The notes under the pieces: model-generated
The model's database searches: none
What the model saw: the letters and a program-made list of their open reading frames with translations, nothing else
Told to the model about the DNA's origin: nothing
Part shown: positions 9,179 to 18,399 of the stretch, one piece after another
How positions within the stretch are numbered: position 1 is the first letter of the stretch
Layout of the letters: every line of letters starts with the position of its first letter
Program-made: the position numbers and the translations under genes
DNA from: CAYJLF01 sp964371055
GTDB taxonomy: Bacteria; Eisenbacteria; RBG-16-71-46; CAIMUX01
Reading direction: 5' to 3'
DNA length: 64,000 nt
Assembly (NCBI GenBank): GCA_964371055.1
Contig: CAYJLF010000003.1
Span: 248,001 to 312,000 of the forward strand

Positions 9179-12100
9179 CTACCTCGACCCGGCCGGGGTC
9201 AGGATCCACTCCGCGACCCGTGCCGCCGCATCCTCGTCGTCCAGCCAGTACTCCGGGAAGAATCCGACTCCCTCGCGGCTCGATCGGACCCAGTCTTCGA
9301 TGAAGCGGGTCCGCCCGAAGGCGCAGAGGATCCCGCTGTGGGGGAGTGCCGGATGGACCTCGACGTTGCCGTAGTCGACGCAGCCGGCCGTGTTCTCTCC
9401 GACCAGGATCGCTCCCCGGATCTGCGCGGCCAGTTGAGTGAAGGTCTCGCCCGATGACGCGACGTTCTTGTCGACCAGGACGGCCAGGCGTCCCCCGTAC
9501 GGCTCTCCGGCCACGGGATCATCAGGCCCGAAGATCACGTCCGCGGCAAGCCGACTCCCCACGTTGGTTGCGTAGCGACGCAACGGGTCGCGCTCTCCCG
9601 GACGCACCTGCACGGAACTGATCCAGTCGAACGGCTGTCCGGAGAGTCGGCGGCTCCAGGCGATTGCGGGCGCGTCGCTGCCGCCGCCGTTTCCCCGCAG
9701 ATCGAGCAGCAGGTGCGGCTGCCCGCGCAGGGTGTCGGCCGACGCCGGGAGCTGCTCGAGCTGTCGCGAGTCCATGGTACGGACCTCGAGCGTCGGAAGC
9801 GGCATCTCCGGAGGCCAGAGCAGACGCCAGGCGCCTGCCGGTATGCTCGACGAACGCATCCGTCCGCGATGGGTCGCCAGACGCAGTTCATGCACCGGCG
9901 CTCCACCACCGCCGGTATCCTTCGCCTGCCCCACCCGCACCGACAGACTCTCGGGCGCGGCTTCCTCCGGCGCGAGGCGGCCGAGGAGATAGATCTGGCC
10001 TCCCTCCTCCGGCCCCGGTCCGCCGGCTCGTGGAAGCGTAGGGAACAGGTAGGTCACTCCCTCGGTCACCTCGTCCGGCGTCCCGACCACGGAGATCTGA
10101 TCCCACAGGGGGACACCCTCGCCCGCGGGTGGACCGCTATGCGTTCCGACCAGATGACGTTGGCCGTTCCGGACCACGACGCGCGCATCGGCGAAGTGGG
10201 GGACGACGCGGCGGATGAACCCGGTGCGCCGCGTCTCGAGCACGCCAGCGCGCGGTCCGACGTAGCGCATACGGAAGTGGTGGTCCTGGACCGGCTCCAG
10301 GAACTGAGCCAGGAGATCGAAGAAGTCGGTCGCCGCCCAGCGGGCTTGCGACCGCAACCGCTCTTCGAAGTCGAGCCGGCGCGCCGTCCAGCTCCGCCCG
10401 CGACTGCGTTCCTGCCAATCCAGGTCTGGATACCCGGCATACCCGTTGACGAGCAGACTATCCAGTGCCCGGAGATCGGCGAGCGCTTCCTCCGCGGAGA
10501 GGTCCTCGGGACCGATGGCGAGGCGGGCGACGGGAGATCCTTCCCGCGCCCGCGGCTTGAGATCGAGGGAGGCGAGGACCTTGGGCTCAGCGCCTTCCCA
10601 GCGCCCGACGACGAGCGATGTGCCGCCGTGGAAGAATCGGTTCAGCCGATGCGCCGTCGCGGCTCGCGCGGAGGTGTAGAGACGCAACGGGTGTTCCGGC
10701 TGCCAGGGGTTGGGCAGGGCGATGATGAGAATGGGGTCGTCCGCGGGCACCCGGACTCCGGCGATCACGACGCCGTCCGCGTGGAGTTCCACCTCGGTTT
10801 TGGCGAGCATCTCGCGGACGAGCGGGTTATCCGCGGCGTGGCCGTAGAGCGCGAGGTTACGGTGCAACCGGTCGTCCTCGGTCACCTCCCCCGGCGAGCA
10901 GATCCGTGCGCCCGGATAGAAGCGATCCCGGATCGCGACCATCTCTCGTCGCCAGGCCCCCGCCTGTGCGGTGTCGGCGACGTCCAACGGAGCCACCAGC
11001 ACGACCGGCAGCGAGTCGCTCCTTTCTCCGGCGGCGTTCAGATTCCCCGACCAGGCCAGTGGCTCGGTGCTCGCAGCGCCCGGGGACAACACGGCTGGAG
11101 AATCGACCGGAAGCCCCGCCGCTGCCTGGTAGGTTCGAAGCGTCTCCGTGAATTGGGCCAGAGTGCCGGTTCCGCGCGCCAGCTCGACCGCGTGCCGCTG
11201 GACCTCGCAGGCCTCCGCCAGCCGGCCGCTCTCGAAGAGGACGCGCGCGCGGGTGTCGACCAGGTTGGCATCCAGGTCCCCACCGCGCGACCGGGCAATC
11301 TCCACCGCGTGCCGCGCGACGGCCAACCGCGCCTCGGTCCGATCGTCCCGCGTGACCAGACCCCAGGCCAGGCGGTTCATCTGGTGGACGATCGCCGCGT
11401 CCATCTGCGGAGTGGATTCGAGTCGATCGAACTCCGAGACCAGGGAGTCGAGCACTGCGGCGCCCGGTGCGTCCGCCGTGGCCTGGAGCTGTTGCGTGAG
11501 CGCTTGGGAAAGGAAGTGGAGCCGATCGATCGCCTGCTCCATCCGGATCGCGTCCGACACCTGGAGTGAGCTCGACTGGAGCGACTCGAGCACTGCGGAG
11601 AAGGGGGCGAGCGGCTCGGCCAGGGACTGCTCCAGGAGGGGCCCGGCCCAGAGAATCGTGCCTGTCCCCCGCGCGGGATAGGATCCGACGATGACCGCGA
11701 ACGGGAAGACGCGACTCCGGCGCTCTCCCTCCGTCAGGGGATCGAACCAGTCGCGCACCCACCGCCGCGAGGGATCCGATCCCACGATGAGATGCCGGAT
11801 GCCGGACTGCTTGACCCACGCGACCGTGGCAGCCGGAGCTTCATGGGTGAGCGCCACGAACTGGACGCGATCCGGCGCGCGGGCGGCCAGGCTGTCGAGC
11901 AGCGGAAGCGCCGCCCGGCTCGAGGGACACCACGACGCGAAGAAGACCAGGATCATCCCCCGGTCCGGCTCGGTCAGGAGCCGCGGCGGCCCGCCCCGCA
12001 CCCACTCCTCCGCGATGAGCGGAGGCGCAGGATCTCCGACCTGCAGCGCCGGCTGCGGAGCCGTGGGGGAAGACTCGGCGGCGCGGGCGATACGGGAGGG

Positions 12101-12211
12101 CGGAAGACCGAACCAGCCGAACGCTCCAGACAGAATCAGGGCCAGTCCGACGCTGCCGGCGGGCCATCCGGGACGACGAGATCGGGGCCGACGGGCACGG
12201 GCGATGTACAC
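9179..12211 (-). CDS. Thioredoxin-like (CPSS) domain fused to a large region and a C-terminal S41 (tail-specific) protease domain
   Basis: The start is taken as GTG at 12211 because AAAGGAG lies 9 bases upstream; a TTG at 12247 is in frame but has no site. The product is about 1010 residues. An N-terminal hydrophobic segment (about residues 18-35) anchors or exports it. A TlpA/AhpC-like domain follows with FFASWCPSS at about 89-98, where the usual resolving cysteine is Ser98. The long middle (about 220-780) is helical, then resembles the N-terminal bundle of C-terminal processing peptidases. The C-terminal S41 domain has LLLDLRGNGGGSD and VDKNVASSGETFTQL, placing the likely nucleophile near Ser 919-920. 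Family members cleave unfolded or tagged extracytoplasmic proteins. Redoxin-S41 fusion is uncommon, and the missing second Cys argues against classical disulfide exchange. Confidence 0.82.
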   Translation of the reverse strand: MYIARARRPRSRRPGWPAGSVGLALILSGAFGWFGLPPSRIARAAESSPTAPQPALQVGDPAPPLIAEEWVRGGPPRLLTEPDRGMILVFFASWCPSSRAALPLLDSLAARAPDRVQFVALTHEAPAATVAWVKQSGIRHLIVGSDPSRRWVRDWFDPLTEGERRSRVFPFAVIVGSYPARGTGTILWAGPLLEQSLAEPLAPFSAVLESLQSSSLQVSDAIRMEQAIDRLHFLSQALTQQLQATADAPGAAVLDSLVSEFDRLESTPQMDAAIVHQMNRLAWGLVTRDDRTEARLAVARHAVEIARSRGGDLDANLVDTRARVLFESGRLAEACEVQRHAVELARGTGTLAQFTETLRTYQAAAGLPVDSPAVLSPGAASTEPLAWSGNLNAAGERSDSLPVVLVAPLDVADTAQAGAWRREMVAIRDRFYPGARICSPGEVTEDDRLHRNLALYGHAADNPLVREMLAKTEVELHADGVVIAGVRVPADDPILIIALPNPWQPEHPLRLYTSARAATAHRLNRFFHGGTSLVVGRWEGAEPKVLASLDLKPRAREGSPVARLAIGPEDLSAEEALADLRALDSLLVNGYAGYPDLDWQERSRGRSWTARRLDFEERLRSQARWAATDFFDLLAQFLEPVQDHHFRMRYVGPRAGVLETRRTGFIRRVVPHFADARVVVRNGQRHLVGTHSGPPAGEGVPLWDQISVVGTPDEVTEGVTYLFPTLPRAGGPGPEEGGQIYLLGRLAPEEAAPESLSVRVGQAKDTGGGGAPVHELRLATHRGRMRSSSIPAGAWRLLWPPEMPLPTLEVRTMDSRQLEQLPASADTLRGQPHLLLDLRGNGGGSDAPAIAWSRRLSGQPFDWISSVQVRPGERDPLRRYATNVGSRLAADVIFGPDDPVAGEPYGGRLAVLVDKNVASSGETFTQLAAQIRGAILVGENTAGCVDYGNVEVHPALPHSGILCAFGRTRFIEDWVRSSREGVGFFPEYWLDDEDAAARVAEWILTPAGSR

Positions 12212-12332
12212 GCTGGGCCACTCCTTTCGCGCTTTCCTCGAGATCAACGGGTGGAGTTCGATTCTCCGGTGCCGAGGATAGTCAGGAGTGGCGGCGAATC
12301 AAGTCCGGACCTGCCGTGCGCCTACCGCCTGT

Positions 12333-13727
12333 TCACACCGTCGCTCGGTCGGGCGGCTTCGAGCCCGCGAGCAGATCGCGGAGCGTCTCCAATCCCTGCT
12401 GCAGCGCATTGCGGTCGGACACCGCGCCGACCGACAGCCGTGCGGCGCTGATGACCCCTTTGCGCTCCGCCGCGAAGAGTTCGGCCGGCGAGATCGCCAC
12501 CCCCCGCATCTGTGCCTCGGCCGCAAACTGCAGGCTCGACCACGGCTCCGGCAACCGCAACCAGACATGATAGCTGGTCGGCCGGCCACGGAAGGCGTAG
12601 CCGCGAAGGAAGGTCGCGGTCAGTTGCTGCGCTTGCGCCAGCTCCCTCTTGCGGAGCGCGATCGTCTGCTCGAGTGTCCCATCGACATACCATCGGGTGA
12701 AGATCTCCGCCATCAGGGGGGGGACACCCAGGATCGATGCCTGGATGCTCTCGTTCAGCCTCTGGGCGGCACGACGCGGCGCCGCGATGAAGCCAATGCG
12801 CAGACCGGCCGCCAGCGACTTGGACGAGGAGATGATGCAGTAGCTACGCTCAGGGATGATGGTGGTGATGAACCCCGGATGCCGGTCCATCAAGGGCGCC
12901 AGGACCTCGTCTTCCACCACCGTCACCCCGTACTTCTCGGCGACCGCCGCGATCCGGCGGCGGCGATCGAGCGACATGATCGCGTTGGTGGGGTTCTGGA
13001 AGGACGGGTTGCAGTAGAAGAGCCGGATGTCCTTGTGCCTGCAGTGGAATTCGAGCGCTTCGGGAATCGGCCCCTCCTCGTCCATCTCCACCCCGACCAG
13101 TTCGAGCCCCAAGAGGTCGGCGATCGTCCTGGTGCCCGGGTAGGTGTACTCCTCCGTCGCGATCCGATCGCCCGGACGCGTCTCCGCCGAGAAGATCGCC
13201 ATCAGGGCGTGTTGGGCTCCGCCGGAGATGTACAACCGGTCGAGTTCCACCCGCAGGCCGAGCTTCTCGAACCAGCTCCGTCCGGCCTCCCGGTGCTGCT
13301 CCTGTCCCGCCGAGGGCGGGTATTGCAGCAGGTGCTGGAGATCATCCTGGCGGGAGATCTGGCGCAGCACAGACGCGAGGTGCGGGTCGTGCGCGATGGC
13401 CGGGTGGTTCTTGCTGAGGTCGACGCCGGCGTTTGCCTCCCGGTAGAGCGAGGACAGAGAGGACCGCGTGCTCCGCGATTCGCCGACAAAGGTCCCTCGG
13501 CGGCCATCCCCGTAGACGAGTCCGCGGCGCCGGGCCTCCGCATAGGCGCGGGTCACCGTTCCCAGGGCGACGCCGAGCGTATCGGCCAGCTCGCGCTGGG
13601 TGGGGAGGCGGGATCCGGCCGGCATCCGGCCGGCAGAGACATCCTCGTGCAGCGTACGGACCAACGAGAGATAGAGCGGTTTATCGCCCTTTTGTACCAC
13701 AGGGGTCCAAGTGGCGTTCTTGCTCAT
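12333..13727 (-). CDS. MocR-family (GntR-HTH + aminotransferase-like) transcriptional regulator
   Basis: The start is ATG at 13727 with GGAG upstream; the in-frame TTG at 13739 is unlikely. The product has 464 residues. Residues 15-85 form a winged HTH of GntR type (PLYLSLVRTLHEDV, SRLPTQRELADTLGVALGTV). The rest is a fold-type I PLP domain with NPSFQNPTNAIMS, VVEDEVLAPL and the Schiff-base lysine in IISSSKSLAAGLRIGF. MocR regulators sense PLP or a PLP-linked amino acid and usually control the neighbouring divergent gene. Here that neighbour is a fold-type I aminotransferase starting 173 bp away, a typical arrangement. The gene very probably regulates that aminotransferase and itself; the effector is unknown. 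Confidence 0.93.
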   Translation of the reverse strand: MSKNATWTPVVQKGDKPLYLSLVRTLHEDVSAGRMPAGSRLPTQRELADTLGVALGTVTRAYAEARRRGLVYGDGRRGTFVGESRSTRSSLSSLYREANAGVDLSKNHPAIAHDPHLASVLRQISRQDDLQHLLQYPPSAGQEQHREAGRSWFEKLGLRVELDRLYISGGAQHALMAIFSAETRPGDRIATEEYTYPGTRTIADLLGLELVGVEMDEEGPIPEALEFHCRHKDIRLFYCNPSFQNPTNAIMSLDRRRRIAAVAEKYGVTVVEDEVLAPLMDRHPGFITTIIPERSYCIISSSKSLAAGLRIGFIAAPRRAAQRLNESIQASILGVPPLMAEIFTRWYVDGTLEQTIALRKRELAQAQQLTATFLRGYAFRGRPTSYHVWLRLPEPWSSLQFAAEAQMRGVAISPAELFAAERKGVISAARLSVGAVSDRNALQQGLETLRDLLAGSKPPDRATV

Positions 13728-13797
13728 ATCAAGCTCCAATACATCACGTTACGCCTATCCATGCTGCGCGGCGCACTCCATCGCGCCCGACGAGATC

Positions 13798-13825
13798 ATT
13801 GTACCAGTGACATAATAGATTGCAA
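13798..13825 (-). promoter_or_regulatory. Sigma-70-type promoter for the MocR gene
   Basis: Read on the minus strand: TTGCAA (13825-13820), a 16-bp spacer, then TACAAT (13803-13798), 71 bp upstream of the MocR ATG. TTGCAA is self-complementary and sits centrally between the divergent genes, so regulator binding here could affect both directions. No good plus-strand -10 was found at proper spacing. Confidence 0.5.
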
Positions 13826-13900
13826 CAGCATTGTTACATCAGGAGTAGGATCAGGTGTGAAGCAAAACGAGTCTCTGGCTGTCTGAGCAGGAGGGCATCG

Positions 13901-15121
13901 ATGCCGGACTACCGGTTTTCCGCCATGGCGAAGCGACTCCGTCGCTCCGAGATCCGCGAATTGCTCAAGCTGACCCGCAATCCGGAGACGATCTCCTTCG
14001 GCGGCGGTCTGCCCGACCCGGCGATCTTCCCGTACGACGCGATCGCCGAGGCCTCGACGCGCGCGCTCCGCGAACAGGGCCGGCTGGCGCTGCAATATGC
14101 GCCGACCGAAGGGGATCCGTTCTTCAAGGAGCAGATTGTCGCCTACACCCAGCGGCAGGGCGAAACGATCCGGCCGGAGAACGTGCTGGTGGTGGCCTCT
14201 TCGCAGCAGGGAATCGACCTCTTGAGCAAGGTGTTCATCGATCCCGGTGACCCGATCATTGTCGAGCGCCCGACCTATGTCGGGACCATCCAGGCGTTCC
14301 GCGCCTTCGACGCCGATTTCCACGGCGTCGAGATGGATGACGACGGCATGATCCCGGAAGAGCTCGAGAGAACCGTCGTCCGCCTCATCGACGCCGGTCG
14401 CAAGCCGAAGTTCGTCTACCTCATTCCGGACTTCCAGAATCCGACCGGGATCAACCTCTCCCTCGTCCGACGCCGGGAGATCCTCGCCCTCGCCTCCAGA
14501 TACGACCTGATCGTGGTGGAGGACAGCCCCTATCGGGAGCTTCGATTCACCGGCGAGTTGCTCCCCTCGCTCTACGCGCTTGACCGCGAAGCGCGCGTGA
14601 TCCAGCTCAAGACCTTCTCCAAGGTGTTCATTCCGGGATTCCGGATCGGCTGGGTCGTCGGCCCGAACGAGGTGATCGACAAGATGGTGATGTCCAAGCA
14701 GGGGACCGATCTCTGCACCTCGTCCTATGTGTCGATCACGTCTGCCTACCTGCTGCGGGATGGCCACATCGAACGGCAGATCGAGATCAGCAAGAAGCTC
14801 TATGCGCGCAAGGCTCGGGTCATGCTCGATGCGCTGGAGCGCTTCATGCCGAAGGTCGATGGCCTGACCTGGTCGAAGCCGAGCGGCGGCATGTTCCTCT
14901 GGTTGACGATGCCCAAGGGGCTCGACGCCCGCGACATGATCGACGACGCCATCGATCAGAAGGTCGCCTTCGTGATCGGCTCGGCGTTCTTCCATGATGG
15001 TTCGGGTGCCCATACCATGCGGCTGAACTTCTCGTATCCCACCGAAGAGCAGATCGTGGAGGGTATCCGCCGCCTGGCAAAGGTTGTCGCCCGGCATGTC
15101 GAGGCGCACATCGTGGCCTAG
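13901..15121 (+). CDS. Fold-type I PLP aminotransferase (2-aminoadipate/aromatic aminotransferase-like)
   Basis: The product has 406 residues; ATG at 13901 follows AGGAGGGCATCG. It matches class I/II aminotransferases of the LysN/2-aminoadipate type over its full length: ISFGGGLPDPAIFP at the N-terminus, LIPDFQNPTGINLS (PLP ring Asn), VVEDSPYRELRF (Asp for the pyridine nitrogen), the Schiff-base lysine in QLKTFSKVFIPGFRIGW, and the C-terminal Arg in HTMRLNFSYP that binds the substrate carboxylate. The reaction is amino-group transfer between an amino acid and 2-oxoglutarate in the cytoplasm. Substrate specificity within this group cannot be fixed from sequence. It is divergent from, and probably controlled by, the MocR regulator. 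Confidence 0.92.
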   Translation: MPDYRFSAMAKRLRRSEIRELLKLTRNPETISFGGGLPDPAIFPYDAIAEASTRALREQGRLALQYAPTEGDPFFKEQIVAYTQRQGETIRPENVLVVASSQQGIDLLSKVFIDPGDPIIVERPTYVGTIQAFRAFDADFHGVEMDDDGMIPEELERTVVRLIDAGRKPKFVYLIPDFQNPTGINLSLVRRREILALASRYDLIVVEDSPYRELRFTGELLPSLYALDREARVIQLKTFSKVFIPGFRIGWVVGPNEVIDKMVMSKQGTDLCTSSYVSITSAYLLRDGHIERQIEISKKLYARKARVMLDALERFMPKVDGLTWSKPSGGMFLWLTMPKGLDARDMIDDAIDQKVAFVIGSAFFHDGSGAHTMRLNFSYPTEEQIVEGIRRLAKVVARHVEAHIVA

Positions 15122-15247
15122 ACACACGTCTATCCCCAACGATGTCAATGCGATAGAGGAGGCAGCGCACCAATCTCCAGGCCACCGCCTACGATGTAAG
15201 CGTTCCTGTCCCCGCCCGCGTCCTTACTGCCGGATGCCGGAAGCGAG

Positions 15248-15838
15248 GTGGCCATGAGCAAGGATCTCCAATCCGATCGAGAACTGGCGCGGCGAGCCGC
15301 CGAGGGTGAGCCTGGGAGCTGGAAGCAGATCTTCGACACGACCTGCGACCGGCTCTTCGCTTTGCTCTGCTTTCTGACCGGGGATCGCGACGAGGCGAAG
15401 GACCTGCTCCAGGAGACCTACCTGCAGGCCTGGCGCCGCCTGCGCGATTACCGCGGCGAGGCTCCGCTCGAGGTCTGGCTGCGCGCCATCGCGGTGCGCA
15501 AGGCGATCGACTGGAAGCGGCGCGTCCTCCGCCGGATGAAGCAGACTGTTCCTCTCTTCGATGGAATCGCCACGATTCCACCACCGGACCATGACGAGCC
15601 TTCCGACGCCGAGCGTGCCTCCTTGCAGGCGGCGTTGGCGAGGCTGTCGCCCAAACAGAGGGCGTCCCTGATCCTGCGTGAACTCGAGGAACGGAGCTTC
15701 GCCGAAATCGCATCCACGCTCGGCTGCAACGAGAGCACGGCGCGCGTGCACCACACCAGGGCACGGCAGCGGATGCAGGGATTTCTCGCGCGTCTGGTCC
15801 AGGCCGGATCGGAGGGCTGGGAAGGACAACGGACATGA
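15248..15838 (+). CDS. ECF-type RNA polymerase sigma factor
   Basis: The product has about 196 residues, starting at GTG 15248 or ATG 15254. Region 2 spans about residues 25-95 (FDTTCDRLFALLCFLTGDRD, DLLQETYLQAWRRL, VWLRAIAVRKAIDWKRR). Region 4 spans about 128-180 (LSPKQRASLILRELEERSFA, EIASTLGCNESTARVHHTRARQRM). Family members direct RNA polymerase to specific promoters and are normally held by an adjacent anti-sigma factor. The stop overlaps the next gene's ATG by 4 bp, so the membrane-anchored VWA protein sits in the anti-sigma position. Target promoters were not identified. Confidence 0.93.
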   Translation: MAMSKDLQSDRELARRAAEGEPGSWKQIFDTTCDRLFALLCFLTGDRDEAKDLLQETYLQAWRRLRDYRGEAPLEVWLRAIAVRKAIDWKRRVLRRMKQTVPLFDGIATIPPPDHDEPSDAERASLQAALARLSPKQRASLILRELEERSFAEIASTLGCNESTARVHHTRARQRMQGFLARLVQAGSEGWEGQRT

Positions 15839-18348
15839 AATCGCTCTTCAACCGACACAAGGCGGTGCTCACGACCCGCGAGCGCCTGGAGATCTGGGAG
15901 CGGGTGAGCTCTCCGCGAAAGGCGCGCGTCGCGCCGTGGACATGGCGGCTGGCGCCCGCGGCGGGACTGCTGGTGGCAGGCGTCGTGGCCACGATCCTGG
16001 TGCTCGAGCAGGGGGAGGGCGTCTACTCCCGGCGAGCGGCGGAAGCGCCGGTGCCGGCCGCCGGTCCGGCATCGGGCAGCGGACCGGGCCAGCCGGAGAC
16101 TGGGATGGAGCACTCGTTGCTCAATCTGCCGTACGCGGCTCCGCGCCAGGGGGATCTTCGGCACGAGGGGACGACGGTCAACGAGCGCGTGGATCGGACA
16201 TCTGGCCACGACGCAACGAAGTCCGGGTCCGCGGCGGAGGTCGCAGAAGGGCAGGCCACCACCGCTCTTCCGGCGACGGAGGCGACCCCGCCGGCGGACC
16301 GGACAACGCGGAACACGCCGTCGCCGCCGGAGGGACCCGGCGTGACCTCCAGCCCATCGCTGTCTACGGTCGAGATCACCGCCAGGAGGGAGCTCAAGGC
16401 CGGGGTCGTCGTTCGGGACGGAGAACTGCACTACCGAGGCGGGCGCGCTACGGAGGCGCAGCAGCAGGCCGACGGTGCCCCCGTGGGCGATCCGCTGGTG
16501 GGCGGCACCGCCGGGGCGGCCCAGGGTGGTCTGGACAAGGAACATGGGGCCGCGGATCCGAAGAGCGGGGACATCACGCGGATGATCGCGCTCTCAGCCG
16601 GTAAGGTCGAGACGCATCGTGACGACGAGGTGCGGCGGATCACGGGAACGAGGCCCCAGCCGATCAAGAAGGGGCAGACGGAGGTCGCCATCGCTCCCAT
16701 GCTTCCCAGCCCCGTCCCCGTCATTCCCAACACCGGCGGCAGCGTCCTGCCCAACGACGAACCGTACGACGCGATGTACTTCGACCACGCGGGCGTCAAC
16801 CCGTTCATCACGACCGAGGAGGATCCCCTCTCGACCTTCGCGGTCGATGTCGACAACGCGTCGTACACGGTCGCGCGGCGCTATCTTGAACTGGGTAACC
16901 TGCCGCCCGCTGACGCGATCCGGGTCGAGGAGTTCGTCAACTTCTTCCCGCAGGGATACCCGAGCTTCCACGGCCCCGACTTCCGAGTCTTTACGGAAGG
17001 AGCCCCCTCACCGTTCGGCGACGGCTATCACCTGGTGCGGATCGGCCTGAAGGCGCGCGAGGTCGAGGAGCGCGACCGGCGTCCGGCGGTGCTGACGTTC
17101 GTGGTCGATGTCTCCGGTTCCATGGCGCGGGAAGATCGGCTCGGCCTGGTGCAGCGTTCTCTGCGGATGCTGGTCGACCGGCTGCGGCCGGGAGATGTGG
17201 TTGGGATCGTGGTCTACGGCAGCCAGGCCCGCGAGGTCCTTCGGCCCACCCGCGTCGACGATCCCACCCGGCGCCGGTACGCCGATGCGCGTGGATTCCG
17301 CCACGACGACGTTCGTGCTCCCGATCCGCGGGAGGAGGAGCTGGACGCGCGCTGGCGGATCCTCGATGCGATCGATCTCCTGCAACCGAGCGGCAGCACC
17401 AACGCCGAGGACGGCCTGCGCCTCGGGTATCGCATGGCCCGCGAGGCGTACCGGCCGGACGCGAGCAACCGGATCATCCTCTGCTCGGACGGCGTTGCCA
17501 ACGAGGGGCGCACCTCGGCGGAGTCGATCCTCGACGAGGTGCGGCGCCGCGCCGACGAGGGGATCGCCTTGACCGCCGTCGGCGTCGGCATGGGGAACTA
17601 CAACGACGTCCTGATGGAGAAGCTGGCCGACCGCGGCGACGGCAACTACTTCTATGTCGACGACCTCGGGGAAGCGCGGCGGGTCTTCATCGAGAACCTG
17701 ACCGGCACGCTGGAGACGGTGGCCCGTGAGGTCAAAGTCCAGGTGGAGTTCGACCCGGCGAAGGTCTCGCGTTACCGGCTGCTCGGCTTCGAGAACCGCG
17801 ACGTGGCCGATCGCGACTTCCGCAATGACAAGGTCGACGCCGGCGAAGTGGGCGCCGGGCACGAGGTGACAGCGCTGTACGAAGTGAAGCTGGCGAAGGA
17901 GAGGCCGCGCGGGACGCTCGCCACCGTGCGGCTGCGGTGGTTCCCGGTCGACCGGAACCCCGGTTGGGAGCGCGATGGCGGACGCGACGACGGGCATGAT
18001 GGCGAAGACCGTGCCGGAGAGAGGCGGGTCGAACGCGACCCCCGTGCCCTCGCGGTCGAGATCGCCGAGCCGATCGAGGCGAGCGACCTGCGCAGTCGTT
18101 TCCGCGATGCCTCGCCACACTTCCAGCTCGATGCGGCGGTGGCGGAGTTCGCCGAGATCCTGCGGAAGAGCTACTGGGCGAAGGAGAGTCGCTTGGAAGA
18201 GGTGCGGCGCATCGCCGAGCCGGCGGCGCGGGAACTGGGATCCGAGCAGGCCCATGAGTTGGTGCGCCTCATCGAGCGGGCGCAGCAGATCGAGGAACGC
18301 GACGGTCGCGGCGGCTCTTGGGAGGATGACGAGGATCGGAGACGCTGA
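15835..18348 (+). CDS. Membrane-anchored YfbK-type von Willebrand factor A protein with a TonB-plug-like segment
   Basis: The 837-residue product is coupled to the sigma factor (ATGA overlap). Residues 1-36 are basic and cytoplasmic; a transmembrane helix spans about 37-58 (LAPAAGLLVAGVVATILVL). A Pro/Ala-rich stretch leads to a segment near 180-225 (VEITARREL, VVRDGELHYRGGR, DGAPVGDPLVGG) resembling the TonB receptor plug box of FCB bacteria. The YfbK N-terminal domain follows (NPFITTEEDPLSTFAVDVD, RVEEFVNFFP), then a VWA domain with MIDAS DVSGSM near 425, STNAEDGL and CSDGVANEG, and the YfbK C-terminal domain (RYRLLGFENR, FAEILRKSYWAKES). The short cytoplasmic N-terminus could hold the sigma factor. 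A signalling role is inferred from position. Confidence 0.88.
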   Translation: MKSLFNRHKAVLTTRERLEIWERVSSPRKARVAPWTWRLAPAAGLLVAGVVATILVLEQGEGVYSRRAAEAPVPAAGPASGSGPGQPETGMEHSLLNLPYAAPRQGDLRHEGTTVNERVDRTSGHDATKSGSAAEVAEGQATTALPATEATPPADRTTRNTPSPPEGPGVTSSPSLSTVEITARRELKAGVVVRDGELHYRGGRATEAQQQADGAPVGDPLVGGTAGAAQGGLDKEHGAADPKSGDITRMIALSAGKVETHRDDEVRRITGTRPQPIKKGQTEVAIAPMLPSPVPVIPNTGGSVLPNDEPYDAMYFDHAGVNPFITTEEDPLSTFAVDVDNASYTVARRYLELGNLPPADAIRVEEFVNFFPQGYPSFHGPDFRVFTEGAPSPFGDGYHLVRIGLKAREVEERDRRPAVLTFVVDVSGSMAREDRLGLVQRSLRMLVDRLRPGDVVGIVVYGSQAREVLRPTRVDDPTRRRYADARGFRHDDVRAPDPREEELDARWRILDAIDLLQPSGSTNAEDGLRLGYRMAREAYRPDASNRIILCSDGVANEGRTSAESILDEVRRRADEGIALTAVGVGMGNYNDVLMEKLADRGDGNYFYVDDLGEARRVFIENLTGTLETVAREVKVQVEFDPAKVSRYRLLGFENRDVADRDFRNDKVDAGEVGAGHEVTALYEVKLAKERPRGTLATVRLRWFPVDRNPGWERDGGRDDGHDGEDRAGERRVERDPRALAVEIAEPIEASDLRSRFRDASPHFQLDAAVAEFAEILRKSYWAKESRLEEVRRIAEPAARELGSEQAHELVRLIERAQQIEERDGRGGSWEDDEDRRR

Positions 18349-18399
18349 GCCCGAGGACCGGATCAGAGTGGCAGCCGGCCCGACACCGGCGCCGAACGA

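Noticed and set aside
15119..15132. TAGAC-ACAC-GTCTA hairpin at the aminotransferase stop as a terminator
   Set aside because: Stem of only 5 bp and no T-tract follows.
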